23,467 nucleotides of DNA from Paulinella micropora. Taxonomy: Eukaryota; Cercozoa; Imbricatea; Euglyphida. Of this stretch, positions 1 through 8,660 are shown in pieces. The position numbers were made by a program, and so were the translations under genes. The first letter of the stretch is position 1. Each line of letters opens with the position of its first letter. The notes beneath the pieces are model-generated. The model was not told the origin of the DNA, did not search any database, and was given only the letters and a program-made list of their open reading frames with translations. The DNA lies in NCBI GenBank assembly GCA_009731375.1, contig BJOX01000047.1, positions 652,549-676,015 on the forward strand, read 5' to 3'.

Positions 1-100
1 CCCCCCCCCCCCCCCTGCCCCCACCACCACCACCACACACACACATCCGCCGTCCGTCCGGGAAAAAAAAACAGAGTTCCAAATTTTTGATTTCTGCGAG
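1..100 (+). repeat. C-rich tract and tail of a third copy of the 610-bp dispersed repeat
   Basis: The window opens with a poly-C run followed by CCA/CA repeats, then a CCGTCCGTCCGG block, an A-run and an ACAGAGTTCC block. The same order (poly-C, GTCCGTCCG or CGTCCGGCC, A-rich, AGAGTTCC or AGAGTTACA) follows the splice donor in the copies at 2376-2990 and 11279-11890. This looks like the 3' tail of a third, truncated copy. The C-run plus CCA motif also recurs at 11929-11951. Confidence 0.45.
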
Positions 101-242
101 TACGTGAGTGAGTGAACAAGTGAGTGGTTAGTGAGTGAGTGAGCAAGTGAGTGGGTGAGTGAATGCGTGAGTGAGTGAGCAAATATGTGAGCAGGTGAGT
201 GAGTGGGTGAGCGAGTGAGTGAGCGAGTAGGTGAGCGAGTGA
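101..242. repeat. GTGA tetranucleotide repeat
   Basis: Imperfect (GTGA)n with GCAA, GGGT and GCGA variants. It is an ordinary microsatellite. The frames it opens are low-complexity and not genes. Confidence 0.9.
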
Positions 243-548
243 TAAGCGGCGGGTGGCACCATACCCCACTCTGGCTGTTAGCTAGGTTAGTTTGTGTCTG
301 GCGCGAGAATGTTGTTGTGGGCGAGAGGGAGCTTGTACGAGGCGGAGGGGTTGGGGGTAGAGCCAAAAAAGATTTCTGGCGAGCGGGCTCGCGGCTCTGC
401 CTGCAACTCGTGCTACAGCAGCATGTTGTTTGCAAAGTTAGAAATTAGAAACTCGGAAATCGGTCCCCCCCCCCCCCGCCTGATGGAGGGCGGGAGAGAG
501 GGGGGAGCGAGCTCGAGAATGAAGCAAATTTTTTACCTATGCCCCCTT
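243..548. other. No supported gene; sequence before assembly gap
   Basis: A GC-rich stretch with a poly-C run near 466-477. Short open frames run into the gap and show no recognisable domain. I see nothing further in it. Confidence 0.5.
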
Positions 549-822
549 NNNNNNNNNNNNNNNNNNNNNNNNNNNNNNNNNNNNNNNNNNNNNNNNNNNN
601 NNNNNNNNNNNNNNNNNNNNNNNNNNNNNNNNNNNNNNNNNNNNNNNNNNNNNNNNNNNNNNNNNNNNNNNNNNNNNNNNNNNNNNNNNNNNNNNNNNNN
701 NNNNNNNNNNNNNNNNNNNNNNNNNNNNNNNNNNNNNNNNNNNNNNNNNNNNNNNNNNNNNNNNNNNNNNNNNNNNNNNNNNNNNNNNNNNNNNNNNNNN
801 NNNNNNNNNNNNNNNNNNNNNN
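549..822. other. Assembly gap (274 N)
   Basis: A run of N. Apparent open frames across it are artefacts of undefined bases. Confidence 1.
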
Positions 823-1130
823 ATTGTACTATTGCAAAGAGAAATATGTATGTTTGAAAGAGAAATCAGAAGCGAGCTTAGACTTGTAATGAGAAATCAG
901 AATATGTATCTGTAGACAATGTATAAGATCGGACCTATTACTATATTGAATATGGTGTAAATATGAGCATATATTACTTGTATGTATTCGTGAGGAGATA
1001 CGTTTTTAGCTGTTTTTTCATCTCAGATGGCATTCTCTCCAATCGTGCTTCTGATTTCGTATTAAGTTTCATTTATCTTGCCTAGCATTATCAAGGTTGT
1101 TCTAAGTAAAATAAAGTCACAGTGTGGAAA
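823..1130 (+). repeat. Dispersed repeat, right-hand modules (copy 1)
   Basis: Begins with ATTGTACTATTGCAAAGAGA, which also occurs at 6219-6238 and, diverged, near 8565. It ends in CTTGCCTA...GTTGTTCTAAGTAAA...AAGTCACAGTG, which recurs at 6571-6635. The order and approximate spacing of the two blocks are shared with the 6190-6640 copy. This is a member of the repeat family whose other modules flank the microsatellites. No intact coding frame is visible. Confidence 0.6.
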
Positions 1131-1197
1131 AAGAAATCAGAAGCAAGAAGTTTTTTTTTTTTACTTTTTTTAATTTACATTGGCTTGTTAGTGCCCC

Positions 1198-1308
1198 AGG
1201 TAGTTCATATTGTTGCTTGGTAAGCTTCGTCTAAGTAGACTAGTGCCCACCAGGAATCCCAGCAAAGCCCAACCATCACTCGTTGGGATCCGTGTTTTCG
1301 GTCACAGA
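1198..1308 (+). repeat. Dispersed repeat module ending in TCCGTGTTTTCGGTCAC
   Basis: Aligns over about 110 bp with 8161-8272. Both contain AGTGCCCAC, GATCCCAGCA or AATCCCAGCA, CAACNATCA, and TCCGTGTTTTCGGTCAC. A shorter inverted copy lies near 7103-7135. In this copy and at 8161-8272 a simple repeat begins at or soon after the module (CA here, GA there). Confidence 0.65.
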
Positions 1309-1915
1309 CATACACATACACAAACACACAAACACACCAACACACAAATAATACGTACATACACACTTACATACAAAGACACTACACACACAACAAAGAA
1401 AAACACGAAGACAAACACAAACACACCAAGACACACACGCACACACTCACGCCTACAGACACCGACACACATACACACCAGAAGACACACATACCCACAT
1501 AATAAATACGTACATATGTTAAATAGATACATGCACACACTTACACAAACACCAACATACACACACACACACACACACACAAGCTCACACACAAACACAA
1601 ACACTCACACACAAACACCAACAAATACAGACACACACACACACCATACATACATACATGCAGAATACACATACAACACAAACACCAACAAATACAGACA
1701 CACACACACACACACACCATACATACATACATGCAGAATACACATACACACATATTAAATAATACATACACACACACACACATGCACACACACTCATACA
1801 CACAAACGCAAACACAAAGACACAAACACAAACACACAGACACAAACACACACACAAACACAATACATACATACATACATACAATACATGCATGCAAGAC
1901 ATACATGCAAGACAT
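1309..1915. repeat. CA/CATA-rich microsatellite block
   Basis: Degenerate (CA)n and (CATA)n with ACAAACACAA variants, including internal duplications such as ATACATACATACATGCAGAA at about 1656 and 1722. Long open frames on both strands (poly-Thr/His on plus, poly-Val/Cys on minus) come from the repeat lacking stops, not from coding function. It has opposite orientation to the GT blocks at 6, 7.5 and 8.4 kb. Confidence 0.9.
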
Positions 1916-2012
1916 TTTTGTATTCTGTATGTACCTAATTATATATATAATTCCTCTGTATATTCAGTTTTTTTGTTGTAAAGACTGTTGCTTGCTCTGT
2001 GGTTGGCTAGAA
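1900..2012 (-). repeat. Inverted copy of the left-hand microsatellite-flanking module
   Basis: Read on the minus strand, it carries AGAGCAAGC, an A-rich run, an AATTA...TACATA segment and AATACAAAAATGT before the CATGTATG repeats. The same order stands at 5835-5925 and 7355-7440 on the plus strand. It is therefore an inverted member of the same family, although much diverged. Confidence 0.45.
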
Positions 2013-2273
2013 TGAGATTTGAGACGACGACCAGCGCGCAGGCCCGGACCAACAGGAAGCAGCGCAACAGCGGGAACCTGGCGAAGGGAGCTCGCGGACC
2101 TTGCTCGGTCGCCTGCCGTTCGCAGGGCAGCAGGAACAGCTGTAAAGCGCACGCGCGTGCATCGCGCGAGCACCTGCACTGGCCTCTGAACAGGCGCAGG
2201 ACGGGGACTCGAGGGCTTTGGCCGATGCGTTGGTCCGGCCTTGCCGGAAACCAGAGCCAGACCAGAAATATGT
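2013..2273. other. GC-rich segment, no supported gene
   Basis: About 260 bp, markedly GC-richer than its neighbours and containing palindromic CGCGCG-type stretches. Open frames exist on both strands but none has a recognisable domain. It may be a diverged upstream part of the dispersed repeat that starts near 2376. Confidence 0.3.
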
Positions 2274-2373
2274 ACATATGTATGTATGTATTGTGTGGGT
2301 GTGTCTGTGTGTGTGTGTGTGTGTTTGTGTGTGTGTCTGCGAGGGTGTGCGTGTGTGTGTGTGTGTGTGTGTG
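2274..2373. repeat. ATGT/GT microsatellite
   Basis: (ATGT)n followed by (GT)n with interruptions, directly upstream of the 610-bp dispersed repeat. No coding function. Confidence 0.9.
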
Positions 2374-2753
2374 GGTTGCAGGAGCGTCCAGCTGTGCTCT
2401 GCTGCTATCCTACGTTGTGCACATCCAGCTGTGCTGCTCCTTACCTTGTGTCACATGCCTGGATAGCGACCCGCCGGTAGCGCCTATGAGTCCGATCATG
2501 CCAGACAAGCAGCCGGCCGATGGTGCCTGCCTCCTGCTTGTGCTATCTTCCGTCAGAGCTAGTGCCTCTCCCTCTGGCGCATACACTCACGCCGCTGCGG
2601 ACTGCAAGTATCTGAAGAAAAAAGCATGTTCTGCCACAGTGTATTGTTCTTAATTTGTTTGTCAACTGTGCTAGGCTTTGTAAATACCCCGCTACAGATA
2701 CTCCTTCCATCGTATGGTTCGCGCCCTGTCCCTCGCGCTACTCAATTTAGGCT

Positions 2754-2810
2754 ATGGCTGACGTCGGAGACCACGACTACCAGTGGCACAAGACGAGACG
2801 CAGCATGCAG
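2754..2810 (+). pseudogene. Degenerate first-exon-like segment ending in CAG|GTAAGT
   Basis: In copy 1 the ATG matching the copy-2 exon start lies at 2714, but indels put it out of frame and it meets a TGA. A new ATG at 2754 is open for 19 codons to the splice donor at 2811 in the same phase as copy 2. The short peptide before the donor (ending HKTRRSMQ) matches the copy-2 tail (HKTRRSVQ). The donor context is identical in the two copies. This is probably a decayed copy; nothing shows that it is expressed. Confidence 0.3.
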
Positions 2811-2938
2811 GTAAGTCGGTTAGTCGGCTGTAGCACCCCGCCCCACCCCCGGTCCGTCCGTCCGAAAGAAAAGAAAGAACAAACAACACTGAGAGTTCCA
2901 GGAGATCTTGATAAAAATTACGTCAAAGAATGGGGTAG

Positions 2939-2948
2939 NNNNNNNNNN
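2939..2948. other. Assembly gap (10 N)
   Basis: A ten-base run of N inside the dispersed repeat. Confidence 1.
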
Positions 2949-2990
2949 TAAAAAATTCAAGTTTAGTGAAAAGCAAAGATGATTTTAAAT

Positions 2991-3251
2991 AAATTTTTGA
3001 GGTTGATCACTGTCAAGTGGAAAATGCTCTGGAAAGTAATCACGCTATGAAAATTTGTTGCCGGAGCCAGGAAGTATTACTAATACAGCTTAGGATATTA
3101 AGTGTCAAAGTCAACAATCAAATTCACATTGACAGTCATAATCATGAGTCAAATTAGTGCAATTCAACTGTAACTTGTATTAATATTGAGAACCAGGTTA
3201 GGTAATAACTCAGACTTTAGCCCTTAACCGGCGGGCGAGCGCCACATTTGC
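2991..3251. other. AT-rich stretch, no gene seen
   Basis: No open frame of note. It ends with CCCTTAACCGGCGGGCG and GCCACATTTG (3241-3250), which are related to the palindromic motifs of the tandem duplication that follows. The CCCTTAACCGGC start resembles the end of a DNA transposon, but I see no partner end, so I leave that open. Confidence 0.35.
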
Positions 3252-3668
3252 GGATCATTGCCGCCCGCCACAATTGTGGCAGTGTTTTTGAAACTGAATA
3301 AAACATCATCATTTCTCAACGTAATAATACTGAAATAAGCTTGATATTAATATTTCAAGACATGCTCAGTGAAGTCTATTATTAATAATATCGATACGTC
3401 AAGGTACGGAGGTAAAATCTCAAGTTATCGGGAAGTGACTTAGTTATGTTATATATCAAAAATAGGTGCCAGTTGAACGCGAGGAATCCTAGTCATTGCC
3501 ACAAATGTGGCAGTGTTTTTCAAACTGAATAAAATCATCATTTCTCAACGTAGTAATACTGAAATAAGTTGGATATTAATATTTCAAGACATGCTCTATC
3601 GATACGTCAAGGTACGGAGGTAAAATCTTATCTGGAAGTGACTTAGTTATGTTATCAAAAAATAAAAT
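3252..3668 (+). repeat. Tandem duplication, unit about 230 bp, each unit headed by a GCCACAATTGTGGC-type palindrome
   Basis: Unit 1 (about 3252-3470) and unit 2 (about 3490-3668) share GTGGCAGTGTTTTT, AAACTGAATAAAA, ATCATTTCTCAACGTA, ATATTAATATTTCAAGACAT, ATCGATACGTCAAGGTACGG and GAAGTGACTTAGTTATGTTA. Unit 1 carries an extra segment of about 30 bp after CATGCTC. Each unit starts with a palindrome: perfect GCCACAATTGTGGC at 3267-3280 and GCCACAAATGTGGC at 3498-3511. Half-sites GCCACATTTG stand at 3241 and 3752. Confidence 0.85.
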
Positions 3669-3882
3669 CGTCAGCGGCGAGCCAGGATGCACCCACTTGT
3701 TCGCTTAAATATGACAGAAGTAATTATTACAAACAAAGTACTGCTAATATTGCCACATTTGACTAAGGCGAATGGTAGCAGAGAGAAAAAAAAACCACCA
3801 CGAGCGCAAGAAATTGTTTGGTCGCTAACCCGTGGAATTCAGCGCCCTATCCTTGCATAACTATTTCGCGCGAAAGGAATTT
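3669..3882. other. No gene seen; ends at large gap
   Basis: AT-rich, with one GCCACATTTG half-site at 3752-3761 and an A-run near 3786. The sequence breaks off at the gap. Confidence 0.4.
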
Positions 3883-4865
3883 NNNNNNNNNNNNNNNNNN
3901 NNNNNNNNNNNNNNNNNNNNNNNNNNNNNNNNNNNNNNNNNNNNNNNNNNNNNNNNNNNNNNNNNNNNNNNNNNNNNNNNNNNNNNNNNNNNNNNNNNNN
4001 NNNNNNNNNNNNNNNNNNNNNNNNNNNNNNNNNNNNNNNNNNNNNNNNNNNNNNNNNNNNNNNNNNNNNNNNNNNNNNNNNNNNNNNNNNNNNNNNNNNN
4101 NNNNNNNNNNNNNNNNNNNNNNNNNNNNNNNNNNNNNNNNNNNNNNNNNNNNNNNNNNNNNNNNNNNNNNNNNNNNNNNNNNNNNNNNNNNNNNNNNNNN
4201 NNNNNNNNNNNNNNNNNNNNNNNNNNNNNNNNNNNNNNNNNNNNNNNNNNNNNNNNNNNNNNNNNNNNNNNNNNNNNNNNNNNNNNNNNNNNNNNNNNNN
4301 NNNNNNNNNNNNNNNNNNNNNNNNNNNNNNNNNNNNNNNNNNNNNNNNNNNNNNNNNNNNNNNNNNNNNNNNNNNNNNNNNNNNNNNNNNNNNNNNNNNN
4401 NNNNNNNNNNNNNNNNNNNNNNNNNNNNNNNNNNNNNNNNNNNNNNNNNNNNNNNNNNNNNNNNNNNNNNNNNNNNNNNNNNNNNNNNNNNNNNNNNNNN
4501 NNNNNNNNNNNNNNNNNNNNNNNNNNNNNNNNNNNNNNNNNNNNNNNNNNNNNNNNNNNNNNNNNNNNNNNNNNNNNNNNNNNNNNNNNNNNNNNNNNNN
4601 NNNNNNNNNNNNNNNNNNNNNNNNNNNNNNNNNNNNNNNNNNNNNNNNNNNNNNNNNNNNNNNNNNNNNNNNNNNNNNNNNNNNNNNNNNNNNNNNNNNN
4701 NNNNNNNNNNNNNNNNNNNNNNNNNNNNNNNNNNNNNNNNNNNNNNNNNNNNNNNNNNNNNNNNNNNNNNNNNNNNNNNNNNNNNNNNNNNNNNNNNNNN
4801 NNNNNNNNNNNNNNNNNNNNNNNNNNNNNNNNNNNNNNNNNNNNNNNNNNNNNNNNNNNNNNNNN
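3883..4865. other. Assembly gap (983 N)
   Basis: A run of N flanked by a C-run and G-run (4874-4894). Long apparent open frames across it are artefacts. Confidence 1.
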
Positions 4866-4914
4866 GGGAAGGCCCCCCCCCGGGGGGGGGGGGGTAGACA
4901 AAAATAGTTACTTG

Positions 4915-5000
4915 ATTTTTTGGGGAAGAGAGAGGGTGAGGTGGTAGGGGAGGAGAGAGAGACTGAGTGAATGTGTGTGTGAGGGGGGAAGGAGTAGGTA
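4915..5000 (+). repeat. GA-rich flank of the CCCTAA/CTA array (left copy)
   Basis: Contains GGTAGGGGAGGAGAGAGAGA followed by CTGAGTGAA, repeated almost exactly at about 5726-5754 on the other side of the array. The array is therefore bracketed by a direct GA-rich repeat. Confidence 0.65.
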
Positions 5001-5269
5001 ACACTAACCCTAACCCTAATGCAACTACTACTATCTAACCCTAATCCAATTACTACTACTTTCTAACTCTAATCCAACTACTACTACTACTACTACTACT
5101 ATATAACCCTAATCCAACTACTACTACTCTCAAATCCTAATCCAACTACTACTATCTAACCCTAATCCAATTACTACTAATACTCTAACTCTAATCTAAC
5201 TACTACTAGTAGTACTACTACTACTACTACTATATAACCCTAATCCAACTACTACTACTCTCAAATCCA

Positions 5270-5322
<53 letters not shown>

Positions 5323-5360
5323 AACTACTGCTACTGCTACTACTATCTAACCATAATCCA

Positions 5361-5391
<31 letters not shown>

Positions 5392-5690
5392 GCTAACCCT
5401 AATCCAACCACTACTACTACTATATAACCCTAATCCAACTACTACGACTACTACTTTCTAACCCTAACCCAACTACTACTACTACTACTACTNNNNNNNN
5501 NNAACCCTAACCCAACTACTACTACTACTCTCTAACCCTAATCCAACTACTACTACTACTCTCTAAGCCTAATCCAACTGCTACTACTACTATCTAACCC
5601 TAGTCCAACTGGTACTACTACTATCTAACCCTAATCCAACTACTAATACTACTACTTTCCAACCCTAATCCAACTACTACTACTACTTTC
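5001..5690. repeat. Hybrid array of CCCTAA telomere-type repeats and (CTA)n
   Basis: Starts with two contiguous telomere-type units (CTAACCCTAACCCTAA) and continues as many units of roughly 25-60 bp. Each unit contains TAACCCTAATCCAA followed by a variable number of CTA/ACT triplets. Variant anchors (CTCTAATCC, CCATAATCC, CCCTAGTCC) show divergence. A 10-N gap interrupts at 5493-5502. It is interstitial here, not a chromosome end, because repeat-rich sequence continues on both sides. Confidence 0.9.
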
Positions 5691-5725
5691 TCTCTCTCAA
5701 ACAAAAAGCGAGAGAGAGTGAGGGG

Positions 5726-5925
5726 GTAGGGGAGGAGAGAGAGACTGAGTGAACTTGTGCAGAGAGACTGAGAGAGGGAGGGAGGGAGGAGCATCGCGGC
5801 CTGGCTGGAAAACCAGCAACAATCACAAACGTCAATATAAATAACCACCGAGCAAGAACAAAAAACCTGCTTATATAAGATAAATCGTTCTAAATTAAGT
5901 ATATACATAATACAAAAATGTATGT
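5726..5925 (+). repeat. Dispersed repeat, left-hand module (copy 2) with GA-rich lead
   Basis: After the GA-rich block it carries GCATCGCGGCCTGGCTGGAA, AACCAGCAACAATCACAA, TCAATATA, GAGCAAG, an A-run and AATTAAGTATATACATAA. The same succession stands at 7297-7415, with different details. It leads directly into an ATGT/GT microsatellite in both places, so microsatellite and module behave as one dispersed unit. Confidence 0.75.
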
Positions 5926-5991
5926 ATGTATGTATGACTTTGTATGTATGTATGATGCATTAGATGCACGTATTGCATGTATGTATTGTGG

Positions 5992-6022
<31 letters not shown>

Positions 6023-6066
6023 CGTGGGCATGAGTGCGTGTGTTGGTGCTTTTGTGTGTGCGAGCG

Positions 6067-6102
<36 letters not shown>

Positions 6103-6180
6103 GGTATTTTTGTGCATGTGTATGTATGTACTATGTATGTGTGTCTGTCTGTGTGAGTACTTGTGTGTATCTGTACCTAT
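5919..6180. repeat. ATGT/GT microsatellite inside the dispersed repeat
   Basis: (ATGT)n, then (GT)n with short interruptions, then ATGT again. Bounded by conserved modules on both sides (5835-5918 and 6190-6345). Confidence 0.9.
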
Positions 6181-6189
6181 GTAAGTAAG

Positions 6190-6640
6190 GATTTTAATTA
6201 CATATTGCACCATTACAAATTGTACTATTGCAAAGAGAAATAAATGAGTTTGAAAGAAGAGAAATCAAAAGCGAAATCATAAACACAACTGGAGAGAGCC
6301 ACCCTCAAGACACTAACGCTATTTCCTCTTTCAAAAAACTGCTAAAAATCTATCTGCTCACAAATAATAAATGTTCACCATAATCAATATAGTTATAGAT
6401 CCGATCTGATGTTCTTTTCAGTCTTTTCTACATGTACATCTTCTCATTTCTCATATTTACAAGTTTCTTATAGTCTTGTCTACATGCATATCTTCTGATT
6501 TCTCATTACAAGTTTAAGTTACGACCACGGTTAACAGTGTTAATTTACACAGCAGTATTTTGTTTTAGGTGTCTTGCCTATAATAATCGACGTTGTTCTA
6601 AGTAAACAATCTAAAGAAGTCACAGTGAAAGTATGTAAGA
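6190..6640 (+). repeat. Dispersed repeat, right-hand modules (copy 2); possible non-LTR retrotransposon tail
   Basis: Shares ATTGTACTATTGCAAAGAGA with copy 1, and GGAGAGAGCCA(C/T)(C/A)CTCAAGACACTAACG with 8620-8650. From 6309 one frame reads DTNAISSFKKLLKIYLL before stopping at 6381. SFKK-LLK-L is the usual style of the last residues of many non-LTR (LINE) reverse transcriptases. Upstream frames are broken, so this would be only a 5'-truncated tail. The LINE assignment is an inference from a very short match. Confidence 0.5.
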
Positions 6641-6809
6641 AATTCAGTTTCTGTTGAGAACAAATTCCCCGCCAGCCACCTGATCCTGGTAACGGCTCAT
6701 GAATCAGCCAAAATTGCCAAATCAAAAAAATCTCAGTCATATCTCTGCACCTTCCAAAGTTGTTCCCAAAAACTCAGTTTGTACATCCCAAACCTCCCCG
6801 AGAAGCATC

Positions 6810-6935
6810 ATGGACAAATATAGATCAAACGTTGCATGTCTTATTGTTGTTTCTTTTCTGTGTATTTACGGTTTGGGCACGAGGGGTCGGTGTATGCAGA
6901 CCTACACGAGAGCACAAAGACTAAGATTTGCCTAA
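6810..6935 (+). CDS. Small ORF with signal-peptide-like N-terminus (doubtful)
   Basis: A 41-residue frame with a short polar start and a hydrophobic run (VACLIVVSFLCIYGLG), followed by a basic tail. That is the layout of a secretion signal or single membrane anchor. It lies between two repeat modules and just upstream of a (GA)n tract. I recognise no family. Chance is a good explanation at this length. Confidence 0.15.
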   Translation: MDKYRSNVACLIVVSFLCIYGLGTRGRCMQTYTRAQRLRFA

Positions 6936-6941
6936 GTAGAA

Positions 6942-6991
<50 letters not shown>

Positions 6992-6999
6992 GAGAGAAA
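6942..6999. repeat. (GA)n microsatellite
   Basis: Nearly uninterrupted GA dinucleotides with one CAG interruption. Confidence 0.95.
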
Positions 7000-7102
7000 G
7001 GATTTATGCTATTTGGTCAAGCTTCGACACCCAGAAACAGATTAATCAGATTATACAGTGTTAACTGTCTGGCGTCAAACTGTTGAGTACGGATTCGTAA
7101 CA

Positions 7103-7135
7103 TGTGCACTGTGGCCGAAAACACGGAGCCAAACG
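7103..7135 (-). repeat. Inverted short copy of the TCCGTGTTTTCGGTCAC module
   Basis: On the minus strand it reads CGTTTGGCTCCGTGTTTTCGG then CCAC, matching 8248-8268. It is followed on that strand by sequence unrelated to the plus-strand copies. Confidence 0.6.
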
Positions 7136-7210
7136 AGTTCAGCTACAGCTCAGCACCACAAAAAAGAAACATGACATTCAAAAAAAGTGAACTTCTTTAT
7201 ATTATATTGC

Positions 7211-7440
7211 AACGAAGTAGGCAGCAGGTGTGTTGGGAGAGAAAGTGAGAGGGAGAGAGGGAGGGGGCTCACGGTAAGGTCAGAAAATATACCTGGGCAT
7301 CGCGCCCAGCTGTAAAACCAACAACAGTCACAACTCTCAATATAGCTACGACAGAGCAAGCCAAAAAAAACCTAAACGCACAAGAGAAATACTGTATACA
7401 ATTAAGTATATGCATAACAATAACACCAGAATGTATGTCT
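7211..7440 (+). repeat. Dispersed repeat, left-hand module (copy 3)
   Basis: A GA-rich lead (7230-7266), then GGGCATCGCGCCCAGCTGTA, AACCAACAACAGTCACAA, TCAATATAG, GAGCAAGCC, an A-run and AATTAAGTATATGCATAA. This parallels 5726-5925 block by block and again ends at an ATGT/GT microsatellite. Confidence 0.75.
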
Positions 7441-7818
7441 TGCATGCATGTCTTGCATACATGTCTTGCAGTATGTCTTGTACGTATGTATGTAGTGAGA
7501 GAGAGAGTGTGTGTGTGTGTGTGTGTGTGTGTTTTGCTTTTGTGTCTGTGTGTGCGTGAATGTGTGTTTGTGTTTGTGCATGTAAGTATGTATGCATTAT
7601 GTGTGTATGTCTATTATGCATGCATGTTATGTATTACACATGTATGTATGTATTGTGTGTCTGTATGCGTGTACGGGCGAGGGTGTGCGTATATGTGTGC
7701 ATGTGTGTATGTCTTTGTGTACGTCTGTGTATGTGTGTGTAGCGCGTGTGTGCATGTATGTTTGTGTGTTTGTGTGTTGGTGTTCGTATCATGGTGTGTG
7801 TGCGTGTGCGGGCGCGCG

Positions 7819-7863
<45 letters not shown>

Positions 7864-8150
7864 TTGTGTTTGTGTTTGTGTATGTTTGTATGTATGTATT
7901 ATGTGTGTTGGTGTGTATGTGTGTCTGTGTGCGTGAGCGTGAGTGTGTGCGTGTGTGTGATGGTGTGTTTCCTCGTGTTTGTCTTTGTGTGTATGTATGT
8001 ATGTATGTATTATGTGTGTGTTTGGCGTGTTTGTGTTTATGTATTTGAATGTATGTTCGTGTTATGTGCCTGTGTAGGTGTGTGTGTGTGTGTGTGTGAG
8101 GGTGGGTGGGTGGGCGGGTGTGGGCGTGCGTTGGTGTGTTGGTGTTTGTA
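7435..8150. repeat. Long ATGT/GT microsatellite block
   Basis: About 700 bp of (GT)n and (ATGT)n with GCGTGT, GTGA and GGGTGGGTGG interruptions. The plus-strand open frame across it is low-complexity Val/Cys repeat, not a gene. Confidence 0.9.
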
Positions 8151-8160
8151 TAAACGCTCC

Positions 8161-8275
8161 AAGTAGTTTACATTTTCCTTTGGTAGGTTGCAAGGTGCCA
8201 GACCAGTGCCCACAAGGGATCCCAGCAACCCCAACGATCATTCGTTTGGCTCCGTGTTTTCGGTCACGGGGGATG
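8161..8275 (+). repeat. Dispersed repeat module ending in TCCGTGTTTTCGGTCAC (copy 2)
   Basis: Aligns with 1198-1308. It sits between the GT block and a (GA)n tract, so simple repeats abut the module on both sides. Confidence 0.7.
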
Positions 8276-8282
8276 AGAAAAA

Positions 8283-8283
8283 A

Positions 8284-8319
<36 letters not shown>
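8283..8319. repeat. (GA)n microsatellite
   Basis: GA dinucleotides directly after a short A-run. Confidence 0.95.
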
Positions 8320-8329
8320 AACAGCTGCG

Positions 8330-8540
8330 GAGACTGTGTGTGCATGTGTGTGTTGTGTTGGTATTTGTTTGCATGTGTAAGTATGTACTATTACGTGTGT
8401 CAGTCTGTGTGTGTATGTGACTTGTGTGTGTGTGTGTGTGTGTGTGTGGACATGTGTGTGTTGTGTTGGTATTTGTGTGCATGTGTACGTATGTACTATT
8501 ATGTGTGTCAGTCTGTGTGTATGTGTATACCTATGTAAAT
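8330..8540. repeat. GT-rich block with an internal duplication of about 110 bp
   Basis: GTGTGTTGTGTTGGTATTTG at 8348-8367 recurs at 8456-8475, each followed by CATGTG, ATGTACTATTA and GTGTCAGTCTGTGTG. This is a recent tandem duplication within a microsatellite. Confidence 0.85.
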
Positions 8541-8544
8541 ATGG

Positions 8545-8660
8545 AGCTTTAATAGCATATTTTACTATTGCGAAGTGAAATCTATACGTTTGAGAAATCA
8601 AAAGCGAAATTAGAAGCACAGGAGAGAGCCATACTCAAGACACTAACGCTATTTCCTCTT
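8545..8660 (+). repeat. Dispersed repeat, right-hand module (copy 3), truncated by the minisatellite
   Basis: Carries ACTATTGCGAAGTGAAAT, GAAATCAAAAGCGAAAT and AGGAGAGAGCCA...CTCAAGACACTAACGCTATT. Homology to 6280-6330 stops at the run TTTCCTCTTTT, where the GT/GC minisatellite starts. Confidence 0.7.

Larger units (their letters stand above)
2376..2990 (+). repeat. 610-bp dispersed repeat, copy 1 (with splice-donor-bearing exon)
   Basis: Clearly homologous, in the same orientation, to 11279-11890. Shared blocks include GGAGC(A/G)TCCAGCTGTG, TAGCGACCCGCCGGTAGCGC, CAAATACCCCGCTACAG-type sequence, CCATCGTATGGTTCGCGCC and GCAGGTAAGTCGGTTAGTCG. Homology crosses the 10-N gap at 2939-2948. An open frame of about 85 codons is present in both copies, but most differences in it change the amino acid, so it is unlikely to be a constrained protein. 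The interesting part is the 3' end (see 2754-2810). Confidence 0.85.

Noticed and set aside
1210-1758. Plus-strand 182-codon Thr/His-rich frame
   Set aside because: Translation of a CA microsatellite joined to a dispersed repeat module.
1988-2653. Frame of about 85 codons shared by both 610-bp repeat copies (also 11220-11561)
   Set aside because: It is open in both copies, but most substitutions alter the amino acid and the ends differ, so there is no sign of protein constraint.
3818-5004. Four long frames on both strands across the gap
   Set aside because: They consist almost wholly of undefined bases.
5001-5690. CRISPR-like array
   Set aside because: The spaced CCCTAATCC units are separated by simple CTA repeats, not by unique spacers, and the DNA is eukaryotic.
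7435-8166. Plus-strand 243-codon Cys/Val-rich frame
   Set aside because: Direct translation of (GT)n/(ATGT)n. Low complexity, with alternative frames equally open.
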